DNA from: Thermoplasmata archaeon
GTDB lineage: Archaea > Thermoplasmatota > Thermoplasmata > Thermoplasmatales > Thermoplasmataceae
DNA length: 8,071 nucleotides
Direction: 5' to 3'
Assembly (NCBI GenBank): GCA_021799315.1
Contig: JAJZAR010000061.1
Span: forward strand, 1 to 8,071
In this document: positions 1 to 6,423 of the stretch, piece after piece
Layout of the letters: each line of letters opens with the position of its first letter
How positions within the stretch are numbered: the first letter of the stretch is position 1
The notes under the pieces: model-generated
Told to the model about the DNA's origin: nothing
Seen by the model: the letters and a program-made list of their open reading frames with translations, nothing else
The model's database searches: none
Program-made: the position numbers and the translations under genes

Positions 1-992
1 ACATCGACATTCACTATTTCATCCATTATGTATTTTCCATTTCCCTTTTTCTTGAATAACATATTGAATTCCTGGGCCGTTATTATGGGCGATTTGTATC
101 TTTCAAAGTCGTCCGTAGCGACCCGTGGGCACCCTGTGAATATGATACAATCCGCCATCATGTTTTCAAATTCTGTTGGAGAAGATTCGTTAGAATATAC
201 AAGCACAGCATCTCTACCCATTTCCTGGAGGTCTTTCATAACCTTCTGGGCAAGATTCATTCTGTACTGACCGATTTTAGTATCGACAACCACAACAAAT
301 TTTTTTGCATCCAGTGCTCTGGACATGTTAAGGAACCTGCGCCTTATTCTTCTGTCAGCCTCAGGTTTCATTGATCTCAGTTCCTCAGGTTCACTCATAT
401 CAAGAACAAAAACTTCTTTTTCTGTAGACAGTTGCGCGCCCAGAGAATGAAAAACGCCAGTAGAAACTATGATATGGCAATCGGCCCACGTATCAAGATT
501 GTGTATGGGACTGAAATTGCATCCAAGAAGTTGCCCCTCATATTTCAGTCTCCCGTCATTTTTGCCAAGAGATGCTTCATATCCCTTTGATCTGAGATAT
601 TTTACAAGATCGTCGGCAGCCTTTCGGTACTGGATCGAATAAGCAACCCCTATCCTTTTGTAACCCTTGTTTGAGAGTTCTGTCAGATCGAGATTATCAA
701 ACCCTCTGTATTCATCATGCACATATTCCTCAAATATCACAGGTATCTTGTACGATACGTTCGGTATTTCAGTGTGTCCAAGTTGGACTATGGCATCCAC
801 ATTTCGCCACTCTTCCATGGTTCCAGTGTCGCATGCTCCATAAAATCCGGAAGAACTCACTATAACACTGAAATTGGATGAAAGTTCCTGAAAATATTTG
901 AACACACTGGGTTTAAGCCCATCTGGAAGTTGTAGAAGTATGCGTTTAGCCCCTATTTCCTTCAGTTTTTCTATAACCCTTCCAGGGTCCAT
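1..992 (-). CDS. dph2: Diphthamide synthase Dph2 (3' end cut by window edge)
   Basis: Dph2 makes the first step of diphthamide synthesis: with a [4Fe-4S] cluster it cleaves S-adenosylmethionine and transfers the 3-amino-3-carboxypropyl group to a histidine of translation elongation factor 2. Translation from the ATG at 992 is open for 330 codons to the edge, so only a short C-terminal tail is probably missing (archaeal Dph2 is about 340 residues). The three cluster cysteines are visible: Cys54 in FYGACD, Cys158 in LLGCNF and Cys288 in FTGCPR. The 104-residue gap between the first two equals the spacing I recall for Pyrococcus Dph2 (Cys59, Cys163, Cys287). The N-terminal LLQLPDGL is also typical. 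An in-frame stop lies four codons upstream of the TTG at 1001, leaving only that TTG or this ATG as starts. The gene follows hutI by 25 bases with no clear ribosome binding site, and probably shares its transcript. Archaeal Dph2 works as a homodimer in the cytoplasm. Confidence 0.93.
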   Translation of the reverse strand, partial: MDPGRVIEKLKEIGAKRILLQLPDGLKPSVFKYFQELSSNFSVIVSSSGFYGACDTGTMEEWRNVDAIVQLGHTEIPNVSYKIPVIFEEYVHDEYRGFDNLDLTELSNKGYKRIGVAYSIQYRKAADDLVKYLRSKGYEASLGKNDGRLKYEGQLLGCNFSPIHNLDTWADCHIIVSTGVFHSLGAQLSTEKEVFVLDMSEPEELRSMKPEADRRIRRRFLNMSRALDAKKFVVVVDTKIGQYRMNLAQKVMKDLQEMGRDAVLVYSNESSPTEFENMMADCIIFTGCPRVATDDFERYKSPIITAQEFNMLFKKKGNGKYIMDEIVNVD

Positions 993-1017
993 GTATGCCA
1001 ATGTTTAAGGGAATTCC

Positions 1018-2268
1018 TCATGAGGTAATTGATTTTGTCATGATTTTTTTCATGTTTAGTATTCTGCCTTTAGAAAGAACGGTAAATTTAACGTTGGACC
1101 AGTTATAGTAAAGATCTCTCACATCATCTATGTCGGAAATAAGCATATCAGCATCCATTCCCACCTCAAGGCTTCCCTTTCTCCCATCCAACCCTAGAGA
1201 ACTGGCACCCACAGTGGTCATTCCGTTGAAAACCTCATTAGGACTCATTCCGCAGAACCTCACTGCAAGATTTCCATGAAACTTCATATCCGTTACAGGA
1301 GATAGGGGAGAAACGTCCGAAGCCACACCTACGGGTATGCCCTCTTTGATCCATAAACCTGCGTCAGCATATTTTTCACCCAGAGAGAATGCGGTTCCGG
1401 GCAATATGGTAGGAATAGCTCCATGACTATTGGCCAGCTTAATTTCTCCTACAGATGAATGAAGAAGATGATCCACAGATCTTATCTTGAACTTTTCCGT
1501 AAGCCTCAATGCTCCAATATTCTTTATTTCATCGGCATGAAGCCTCGCTGGTATTCTAAATTTACTTGCAGCCTGGAAGAAGTGCTCTGTCTCTTCTGGA
1601 CTGAATGCACCCTGATCGCAAAATGAATCCACAAAATCGACTCTTTTTCCTAATTTGAAAAGAATCTCTTTCTCTGCTTCCTGCAGATACTCCTTTCTAT
1701 CCCTATCAGTGGGAATGGCATGGAGAGGAAGCAACGTTTTCATGATTTTTATGCCGGAAAATTTTTCCATAATTTCCATTGCTCTCAGCATTCTTTCCTC
1801 TGCATCCAGTCTCAAACCATATCCAGTCTTTATTTCAACCGTTGTGACCCCATTGGAAATATGTGTTGCCAACCTCTCCATGGACCCTTGTAACAACTCA
1901 TTAAGTGATGAACTGCGAGTGTCTCTCACTGTCCGGTTTATGCCGTTGCCGGATTCAAGAAGCTGCAGATAGGTTGTCCCTCTTGCCCTCAACTCGAATT
2001 CTTCTGATCGATTTCCACCATACACCATATGAGTGTGCGTATCAACAAACCCAGGAGTTATGGATTTTCCGGATGAATCCAGAACTTTGAAATCCTGAAG
2101 ATGGCCCTGCAAAGAACTCGTTTTCCTGAACTCCCTTACCTTTCCCCTACTGATTACAATGGATTGATCCTGAAGACAGTGAACAGTATTCTGGCCGTAG
2201 CTTGGAATATCTTCGTATCTGCAGGGAAGAAATATTTTCTTTGGGTTGTAAATCAATAAATCCTTCAT
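1018..2268 (-). CDS. hutI: Imidazolonepropionase (histidine degradation)
   Basis: This cytoplasmic amidohydrolase-superfamily enzyme opens 4-imidazolone-5-propanoate to N-formimino-L-glutamate, the third step of histidine breakdown. The 416 residues match the usual length (about 405-420). Metal ligands are visible: His78 and His80 in GFVDTHTHMVYGGNR, His244 in LHADE and Asp318 in VASD. Residues lining the substrate pocket in characterised HutI also have counterparts: Arg87 (GNR), Tyr150 (TGYG), His183 (LPLHA), Glu247 and His267. The stretch ELRARGTTYLQLLESGNGI (92-110) is close to the HutI signature after the HxH motif, and separates it from other amidohydrolases such as dihydroorotase or guanine deaminase. 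The ATG at 2268 lies 5 bases after the stop of the peptidase gene, with a weak AGGA before it; dph2 follows 25 bases downstream. The partners hutH and hutU are not in the window, so the rest of the pathway must lie elsewhere or be absent. Confidence 0.95.
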   Translation of the reverse strand: MKDLLIYNPKKIFLPCRYEDIPSYGQNTVHCLQDQSIVISRGKVREFRKTSSLQGHLQDFKVLDSSGKSITPGFVDTHTHMVYGGNRSEEFELRARGTTYLQLLESGNGINRTVRDTRSSSLNELLQGSMERLATHISNGVTTVEIKTGYGLRLDAEERMLRAMEIMEKFSGIKIMKTLLPLHAIPTDRDRKEYLQEAEKEILFKLGKRVDFVDSFCDQGAFSPEETEHFFQAASKFRIPARLHADEIKNIGALRLTEKFKIRSVDHLLHSSVGEIKLANSHGAIPTILPGTAFSLGEKYADAGLWIKEGIPVGVASDVSPLSPVTDMKFHGNLAVRFCGMSPNEVFNGMTTVGASSLGLDGRKGSLEVGMDADMLISDIDDVRDLYYNWSNVKFTVLSKGRILNMKKIMTKSITS

Positions 2269-2273
2269 AGATC

Positions 2274-2984
2274 CTACAGTGGTAAGTTAAATTTAAGGGC
2301 TATGAGCGTTGCCAATGTTGCAAAGAGAATAAATTCTACGAAAGGGATCTTATATCTAAGCTTTAATCTGTCACCCATATCCCATGTATAGAACCTTACT
2401 GCATCCACATCTGTTCCTTTCTTTACGGTGCCACTGAGACCATATGTACCCGTGACCTTTCCTGTAGCGTAAATTCCGTAAAAGGTTGCAATTATAGATA
2501 CAATTCCAAGGTTTATAAAGAACATAAACGAGAACGGTAGCAGGAGATCTCCTCCAAAAAGTGCAAATGAAAAGGGAACTGTGGAAAAAAGTATGGCAAT
2601 GATCGCCTTTACATCTCCAACGCCAAAAAGAACTTCGCCAATAACCATAAGAGAAAAGAGTGCCTCGAATCCCCATGGAATTAACATGCCCGGTTCTAAA
2701 TAATAAAGAGCCACTGAACCGATTACAATTGCTGGCACTATGGCAATTATATATTTTCTTCTGTCATATGCAAGAAACTGTAGGCTGAATATGATAACAG
2801 ACAGTATGGAAATAACAACAAATCCATGTAGAATCAAACCTGTAATCAGTGCCAATACAATCACTGGAATGAACAGGTAACTGCTTATCTCCCTCTTTTT
2901 TACATCCCACAAGGAGCCATAAATAAGTGTAAGAATAAGCAATAAGCTGACTGCGAGCTCCAGATATACCTGCTCACTGGTCAT
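2274..2984 (-). CDS. A24-family prepilin/prearchaellin signal peptidase
   Basis: An integral-membrane aspartyl protease that removes class III signal peptides from pilin- or archaellin-like preproteins (FlaK/PibD/EppA group). The two catalytic aspartates are visible: Asp27 in LWDVKKREIS, on the cytoplasmic side after helix 1, and Asp124 in the GVGDVK (GxGD) motif. The rest is largely hydrophobic, with about six to eight possible helices (roughly 7-25, 36-55, 55-73, 79-98, 103-120, 125-145, 150-172, 214-232) and a polar segment at 173-212. I chose the ATG at 2984 (236 residues): it has AGAGG four bases upstream and the protein starts just before helix 1. An ORF open to 3125 would add 47 polar residues that overlap the dehydrogenase gene deeply. 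With this start the overlap is 11 bases, typical of translational coupling. The Asp-Asp spacing of 97 is longer than the roughly 60 of FlaK and PibD. No pilin gene is nearby, so the substrates are unknown. Confidence 0.85.
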   Translation of the reverse strand: MTSEQVYLELAVSLLLILTLIYGSLWDVKKREISSYLFIPVIVLALITGLILHGFVVISILSVIIFSLQFLAYDRRKYIIAIVPAIVIGSVALYYLEPGMLIPWGFEALFSLMVIGEVLFGVGDVKAIIAILFSTVPFSFALFGGDLLLPFSFMFFINLGIVSIIATFYGIYATGKVTGTYGLSGTVKKGTDVDAVRFYTWDMGDRLKLRYKIPFVEFILFATLATLIALKFNLPL

Positions 2985-3834
2985 TTGGCCTCTTTTTTCT
3001 GTAATATTCCATAACAGACGACATATCATCAGATCCATGTTCTGCCTTTTCAAGAAGAAATATGCTGTTTGCCATGGATGAAAGGAAGTCAGGAACTCCG
3101 AGATTTCTCTGCAACTGGACTGCATACTCCAGATCCTTTAGTTGATGTTCAAGAGAAAATTCTGTAGAATAATCTGCACGCATTAGTTTATTTTTCTTCA
3201 GTTCTAGAATTTTAGATGCTGCTCCACCAGACATGAGTGCCTCAATTGTAATTTCATCCTTGAGGCCAAGTGTTCTGGCAAGAGAAAGACCTTCAGAGGC
3301 TGCAAGCATGTTGATGCCCATCACAAGATTGTTCACGAGTTTTGTTGCAATGCCGTTGCCAGACCTTCCGCAGTAAATCTGGGCAGAAGTAAAGGTTTCC
3401 AATATTGGTCTTATCTTTTTAAATATGGTTTCATCCCCGCCACACACTGCAGCCAGTTTTCCAGCCTTAGCCGCAGGAACACTGCCTATGACAGGGGCAT
3501 CCATGTATGAACAGTTGTTCTTTGCACTGAATTCATGATTTTTCAAGGATTGTTCATGAGATATTGTTGACATGTCAACAATTAATTTGCCCTTACCCTG
3601 CTTTACGATTTTCTGCAAAATCTCCCATGATGCTTCTGAGTTTGTCACAATCATAAACACAATATCAGCCCTTTCCATCACCTCTTCCGGAGACCCTACA
3701 GACCTGGAACTCAAATTTTCCGAAATCTTACTGGTGGTTCTGTTATAGCAAACTTTTATGCCATATGTGTTATCAATTTTCTCTGCAATCACTGAGCCCA
3801 TTCGCCCCAATCCAATAAATCCAATATCTTCCAT
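2974..3834 (-). CDS. NADP-type beta-hydroxyacid dehydrogenase (3-hydroxyisobutyrate / glyoxylate-succinic semialdehyde reductase family)
   Basis: A cytoplasmic oxidoreductase of the beta-hydroxyacid dehydrogenase family, which interconverts a beta-hydroxyacid or hydroxy-semialdehyde and its oxo form with NAD(P). The N-terminal Rossmann fold has GLGRMG at 8-13, and Asn31-Arg32-Thr33 at the end of the second strand suggests NADP(H). The substrate signature lies at 112-133 (DAPVIGSVPAAKAGK and following). The catalytic lysine is Lys165 in GNGIATKLVNNL, and KDLEYA (233-238) in the all-helical C-terminal domain is also a family feature. The 286-residue length is normal. I chose the ATG at 3834: it lies 2 bases after the hydrolase stop, has GGTG upstream and starts the Rossmann strand at residue 3. 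An ATG at 3879 would add 15 residues inside the previous gene. The signature resembles both 3-hydroxyisobutyrate dehydrogenases and glyoxylate/succinic semialdehyde reductases, so I leave the substrate open. Confidence 0.88.
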   Translation of the reverse strand: MEDIGFIGLGRMGSVIAEKIDNTYGIKVCYNRTTSKISENLSSRSVGSPEEVMERADIVFMIVTNSEASWEILQKIVKQGKGKLIVDMSTISHEQSLKNHEFSAKNNCSYMDAPVIGSVPAAKAGKLAAVCGGDETIFKKIRPILETFTSAQIYCGRSGNGIATKLVNNLVMGINMLAASEGLSLARTLGLKDEITIEALMSGGAASKILELKKNKLMRADYSTEFSLEHQLKDLEYAVQLQRNLGVPDFLSSMANSIFLLEKAEHGSDDMSSVMEYYRKKRPNDQ

Positions 3835-3836
3835 AA

Positions 3837-4592
3837 TCACACCCAATAAACCGATGAGCCAACTAGCTGTTTCGCGCACTCGATACTTCTGTAACCCACT
3901 TCCCGATTGTTCAGGTGATCTCTTGCTGTAAGATATGCAGTTTCAGGAGTGTTATTTTCATCAGAGAGGTGCAGCAACACTATTTTAGTATCCCTATCAC
4001 TGATTGCTTCAAGCGCCTGAGAACACTGTTCATTTGACATGTGCCCATGGTCACTCATTATGCGCTTCTTCAAACTTTCAGGGTAAGGTCCTGTTCGAAG
4101 CATCTCTGTATCATGATTTGACTCAATGGCAAGTATATCTGAACCTGAAACAATGTCTGAATGATCCATAGGAAAATATCCAAGATCTGAAAAAAGGCTT
4201 ATCTTTCTACCCTTATTTTCAATGACATAACCCACTGGGTCAACAGCATCATGAGACACGGAAAGAGGTTTTATGTAAAAATTACCTATGATTAGGTCAT
4301 CCCCAACACAGAATGCTCTATCAAGACTTATCACATTCTTTGTTTTTTCTCTCAAATAAATATCAGCCTTCAGCATGCGAGAGGCGGCCCCTAGCCCCGA
4401 ACTGTGGTCTCCATGTTCATGAGTGATGAGTATGGACATGGGGAGATCACCTATATTCAACTCATCAGCTCTAGCCCTGAATCGCTTTACAGATATGCCA
4501 AAATCAATGACTATTGCATTATCGCTATCCCAAAGGATTGTACTGTTACCTTTGCTCCCACTGGAAACAACGTTGAACCCTAGCTTGCTCAC
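3837..4592 (-). CDS. Metallo-beta-lactamase-fold hydrolase, YycJ/WalJ family
   Basis: A 251-residue cytoplasmic metallo-hydrolase. The metal motif THEHGDH is at 57-63 (His58, His60, Asp62, His63), with likely further ligands His114 (SHDAVD), Asp136 (LFSDLGY), His184 (GHMSN) and His208 (LLHLS). Features of the YycJ/WalJ subgroup are clear: the N-terminal SSGSKGNST, SHDAVDPVGY, ESNHD, the GPYPESLKKRI segment at 168-178, GHMSN and HLSDENN. Bacterial members have been linked to DNA exonuclease activity and mismatch repair; applying that to this archaeal protein is inference. The start is GTG at 4592, the only usable start before the in-frame stop at 4626-4628. No ribosome binding site precedes it, but a TATA-like element about 29 bases upstream fits a leaderless message. 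It is the first gene of the five-gene run, 2 bases before the dehydrogenase gene. Confidence 0.88.
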   Translation of the reverse strand: MSKLGFNVVSSGSKGNSTILWDSDNAIVIDFGISVKRFRARADELNIGDLPMSILITHEHGDHSSGLGAASRMLKADIYLREKTKNVISLDRAFCVGDDLIIGNFYIKPLSVSHDAVDPVGYVIENKGRKISLFSDLGYFPMDHSDIVSGSDILAIESNHDTEMLRTGPYPESLKKRIMSDHGHMSNEQCSQALEAISDRDTKIVLLHLSDENNTPETAYLTARDHLNNREVGYRSIECAKQLVGSSVYWV

Positions 4593-4617
4593 TTGAAAAT
4601 ATATTACAGACTGTCTC

Positions 4618-4626
4618 TTAAGTTTT
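4618..4626 (-). promoter_or_regulatory. Putative TATA/BRE promoter of the five-gene operon
   Basis: On the minus strand AAAAACTTAAG lies about 26-33 bases before the GTG start of the hydrolase gene. This is the distance expected for an archaeal A-rich BRE plus TATA element serving a leaderless transcript. A second AT-rich patch (AATATATTTT) sits directly at the expected initiation zone. The match to a TATA consensus is moderate. The 104-base gap between the DUF998 gene and this operon shows no strong T-rich terminator, so read-through from the DUF998 gene is possible. Confidence 0.4.
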
Positions 4627-4696
4627 TACTGCAGGGCTTTTTAACTCCTTTGCGTTATATTGTATGCTCATAGGGGTCAGAGCAATGAAGAATATG

Positions 4697-5314
4697 CTAA
4701 GATACCTCTGATCTTTGTGCTGAAATCTTACCCCCATGGCTCATTGAAAATAAATGCAGCAATACTGCAATATCAATTACAACCACACCGAATATTTCGT
4801 CTTCAGCTACGGACTGCCAGTTGACAGATAAATAAATGATCCATGCAAGAATCATTAGTATTATAAGGGAAATTCCAAACTTTCTTGATGAATGAAGTAG
4901 CGAAATGCCTACAACAAGGTAGGAGATTGAAGCAATGATGAAGAACCAAATTGATACAAAATCATGAGGATAGGTTCCTTCGTGATAGATACCGATAAGT
5001 GCAAGGAAAAGCCCTGATATAATGAAGAATGACATGCCAATATTTCCAATCTTTTTCGAGCTGGAATTTATGACTGAAAGACTGAACAGTGCAATGATAA
5101 CTCCAGTAATGATCAGTCCATAGTTGTAGACCCAGGGATATGCAGGGGCTGGGTGATCATTCAACAATAGAGTTCCACCACCCAGATCACTCAAGGCATT
5201 CCCTGTTACCCTGAACCATGGATTGAGGTAAACAGATAGACCAATGGTCACCCATGCGGCTATTATGGCCAGCGGTCCAAGAATAAATTGTGGTTTCATG
5301 TGCTTTATGTCCAT
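4697..5314 (-). CDS. DUF998 family six-helix membrane protein
   Basis: A 205-residue integral membrane protein of unknown function. Six hydrophobic segments are visible at about 10-30, 62-83, 90-110, 118-140, 145-165 and 172-191. Family hallmarks are NPWFRVTGNALSDLGG (31-46) in the first loop, PWVYNYGLI (60-68) at the start of helix 2 and HEGTYPHD (111-118) between helices 3 and 4, as in the archaeal proteins assigned to DUF998 (PF06197). The conserved Asn, Asp and His residues in loops could form a small polar site, but no reaction is known. The ATG at 5314 is supported by a TATA box centred about 26 bases upstream, which points to a leaderless message; an ATG at 5299 is a less likely alternative. 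The gene stands alone, 104 bases upstream of the hydrolase operon, and is divergent from the ABC operon. Confidence 0.82.
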   Translation of the reverse strand: MDIKHMKPQFILGPLAIIAAWVTIGLSVYLNPWFRVTGNALSDLGGGTLLLNDHPAPAYPWVYNYGLIITGVIIALFSLSVINSSSKKIGNIGMSFFIISGLFLALIGIYHEGTYPHDFVSIWFFIIASISYLVVGISLLHSSRKFGISLIILMILAWIIYLSVNWQSVAEDEIFGVVVIDIAVLLHLFSMSHGGKISAQRSEVS

Positions 5315-5335
5315 TTTATATCATATTGAATGTAT

Positions 5336-5343
5336 ATATAAAA
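5336..5343 (-). promoter_or_regulatory. TATA box of the DUF998 gene (leaderless)
   Basis: The minus strand reads GTTTTATATATAC, with TTTATATA centred about 26 bases before the ATG at 5314. This is the standard archaeal TATA position for a transcript that begins at the start codon. It is the best promoter match in the window. No ribosome binding site lies between the box and the start codon, which agrees with a leaderless message. Confidence 0.65.
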
Positions 5344-5589
5344 CTACTCGGAAGGCTATGTAATGCATAATTGAAAATATTATTTAGAGGTAAATACCCT
5401 TTGACCACTTTACGTTAAGGATATTACATCTGGAATCACGATTACAATCTATCTGAAGTTATTTCGATTGGCGGAAGGTGAGGTTTAATTACCCTTAGAT
5501 TCCTGTGCTTTTCTTTATGGCATCTTTCCTGCAACTGAATTCGGCAAAATTTTTTCTGAGTTAATCGTAAAAGGCGGCAAGAGCAGGTA

Positions 5590-5605
5590 TTATTTTAAAA
5601 AATAA
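5590..5605. repeat. AT-rich inverted repeat
   Basis: TTATTTT and AAAATAA form 7-base arms around a 2-base centre. It lies in the middle of the long intergenic region, about 290 bases before the ABC operon. It could be a protein site or a TATA-like element, but AT-only palindromes arise easily by chance in such DNA. Confidence 0.35.
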
Positions 5606-5748
5606 CTAAAATGGAGATCATGGTTGTAAAGAGATGTTGGATAAATTTCCGTTGACAAATAGGTGCGGCCAAAAAACGTATTAAACATAGAGATAACTCT
5701 TCCTGCGCAATGAAACTCTTACTTCACTTCACATACACAAATCTTGAG

Positions 5749-5765
5749 AGAGAACAGGTTTCTCT
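5749..5765. repeat. Inverted repeat upstream of the ABC operon
   Basis: AGAGAA and TTCTCT form 6-base arms around a 5-base spacer (CAGGT). It lies 13 bases from a second inverted repeat at 5778-5793. Together they could be operator sites or a small hairpin in a leader RNA. No regulator gene is visible in the window to pair with them. Confidence 0.4.
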
Positions 5766-5777
5766 TTCACGGTAAAA

Positions 5778-5793
5778 ATGTAATCTTTTACAT
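5778..5793. promoter_or_regulatory. Candidate operator: ATGTAA-N4-TTACAT
   Basis: A 16-base inverted repeat with perfect 6-base arms and a 4-base centre, the size and form of many dimeric winged-helix or TetR-like operators. It lies 97-112 bases before the chosen ATG of the ABC operon. The half-site ATGTAA(T) recurs at 5358-5364 and inverted at 5423-5429 in the same intergenic region, which makes a binding-site role more plausible than chance, though unproven. Confidence 0.4.
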
Positions 5794-5889
5794 GACAACT
5801 TCTGATGAGACCACTCTATCAAATTGGAACTGAATGAATATTCGTTCACAAACGCTAAAATACCTCAAACGGATTCAGTGAGATTATTT

Positions 5890-6417
5890 ATGAGGAAATT
5901 TGTCCTGAAAATGGGAGTTATATTCATTGTAGTTGGAATAATCCTTGTTATAGCAGGTATTGGCCTCACTTCAGATTACCTTACTGTAAGCAGTGATTTT
6001 CACAATGTAAAATCTGCCTATTTTTCAAAGGAGATGAATATAACCTCTGATGGTCTGGTGGCACTTGACGGAAACAGCACCTTTTATCTCATTAATGCGA
6101 CAACTATGGATGTAGTTAACAGTACTAATATAGCACATTATTCCATTGCCGGCATTGGTAATAATTCCTTTGGATTTTCCTCAGAATTTCTTGTTGGGAA
6201 AGGTTCCTACTATCTCGTATCCTTCCAAAGCCCTCGCGCTGGTGTAGTTTACTCCTATACCAGCAATTTTGGCACTTTCACAGACCTTGGTATAATTCTT
6301 ATTATCGGTCTAGCTGTGACTGCAATCTCCTTTATTGTGCTTATTGTGGGATTTTTACTGAAACCTCGTAAGGGAAAAACTGAAAAAGAGCTTATTGAAG
6401 AGGAGTTGAAGGAGTAG
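5890..6417 (+). CDS. Two-helix membrane protein with sequon-rich external domain, ABC partner
   Basis: I do not recognise a named family. From the ATG at 5890 the protein has 175 residues: a basic N-terminus (MRKFVLK), a signal-anchor helix at about 8-27, an external domain of about 100 residues (28-131), a second helix at about 132-157 and a charged cytoplasmic tail (KPRKGKTEKELIEEELKE). The external domain is rich in Ser, Thr, Tyr and Asn and probably beta-stranded. It has five N-glycosylation sequons within about 45 residues (Asn50, 62, 69, 77, 91). It has no cysteine. A TTG at 5824 would add 22 polar residues; I prefer 5890 because it gives a normal membrane anchor and AGTGAGAT precedes it. 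TAAAATA at 5856-5862 could be its TATA box, but this is weak. The ATPase gene follows after 6 bases, so it is probably an accessory, sensing or substrate-handling part of the ABC exporter. Confidence 0.7.
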   Translation: MRKFVLKMGVIFIVVGIILVIAGIGLTSDYLTVSSDFHNVKSAYFSKEMNITSDGLVALDGNSTFYLINATTMDVVNSTNIAHYSIAGIGNNSFGFSSEFLVGKGSYYLVSFQSPRAGVVYSYTSNFGTFTDLGIILIIGLAVTAISFIVLIVGFLLKPRKGKTEKELIEEELKE

Positions 6418-6423
6418 GTCACT

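Larger units (their letters stand above)
5344..5889. other. Long intergenic region between divergent units, no convincing gene
   Basis: About 545 bases with stops in all frames. Only very short ORFs occur (for example 15 codons from the ATG at 5518 and 14 codons from the ATG at 5611), and neither has a convincing ribosome binding site. Two stop-free plus-strand stretches of 38-39 codons (5489-5602 and 5656-5772, in different frames) could be remains of a decayed gene, but I recognise no protein in them. The region contains an AT-rich palindrome, two short inverted repeats and three copies of ATGTAAT/ATTACAT. It must carry the promoter of the ABC operon. A GGAAGGTGAGG stretch at 5473-5483 looks like a ribosome binding site but no start codon follows it closely. 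Confidence 0.6.

Noticed and set aside
28..270. 80-codon plus-strand open frame
   Set aside because: It lies antisense within dph2, whose three cysteine motifs and continuous frame are clear; the plus-strand product has no recognisable features.
671..865. 64-codon plus-strand open frame
   Set aside because: It is antisense to the dph2 region that contains the FYGACD motif; no ribosome binding site or family features.
1655..2090. Overlapping plus-strand open frames opposite hutI
   Set aside because: They are antisense to the conserved catalytic core of hutI and show no domain of their own.
2371..2676. 101-codon minus-strand frame inside the peptidase gene
   Set aside because: It is another frame of the same strand across the GxGD part of the peptidase; its composition (Trp, Cys, His rich) looks like an out-of-frame translation.
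2985..3125. 47-codon upstream extension of the peptidase
   Set aside because: It would overlap the dehydrogenase gene deeply, is polar and unlike the family, and the ATG at 2984 has its own AGAGG site.
4618..4671. 17-codon minus-strand ORF between the DUF998 gene and the hydrolase gene
   Set aside because: It is short, has no ribosome binding site or TATA box at the right distance, and its end overlaps the likely promoter of the hydrolase operon.
5803..5833. TGATGA followed by CTGA, resembling boxes of a C/D guide RNA
   Set aside because: The spacing between the boxes is too long for a single guide, no internal D'/C' pair is visible and no terminal stem is present.
5824..5889. 22-residue N-terminal extension of the ABC partner from a TTG
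   Set aside because: The extension is polar and would push the signal anchor inward; the ATG at 5890 gives a typical basic start and hydrophobic anchor. It remains possible.
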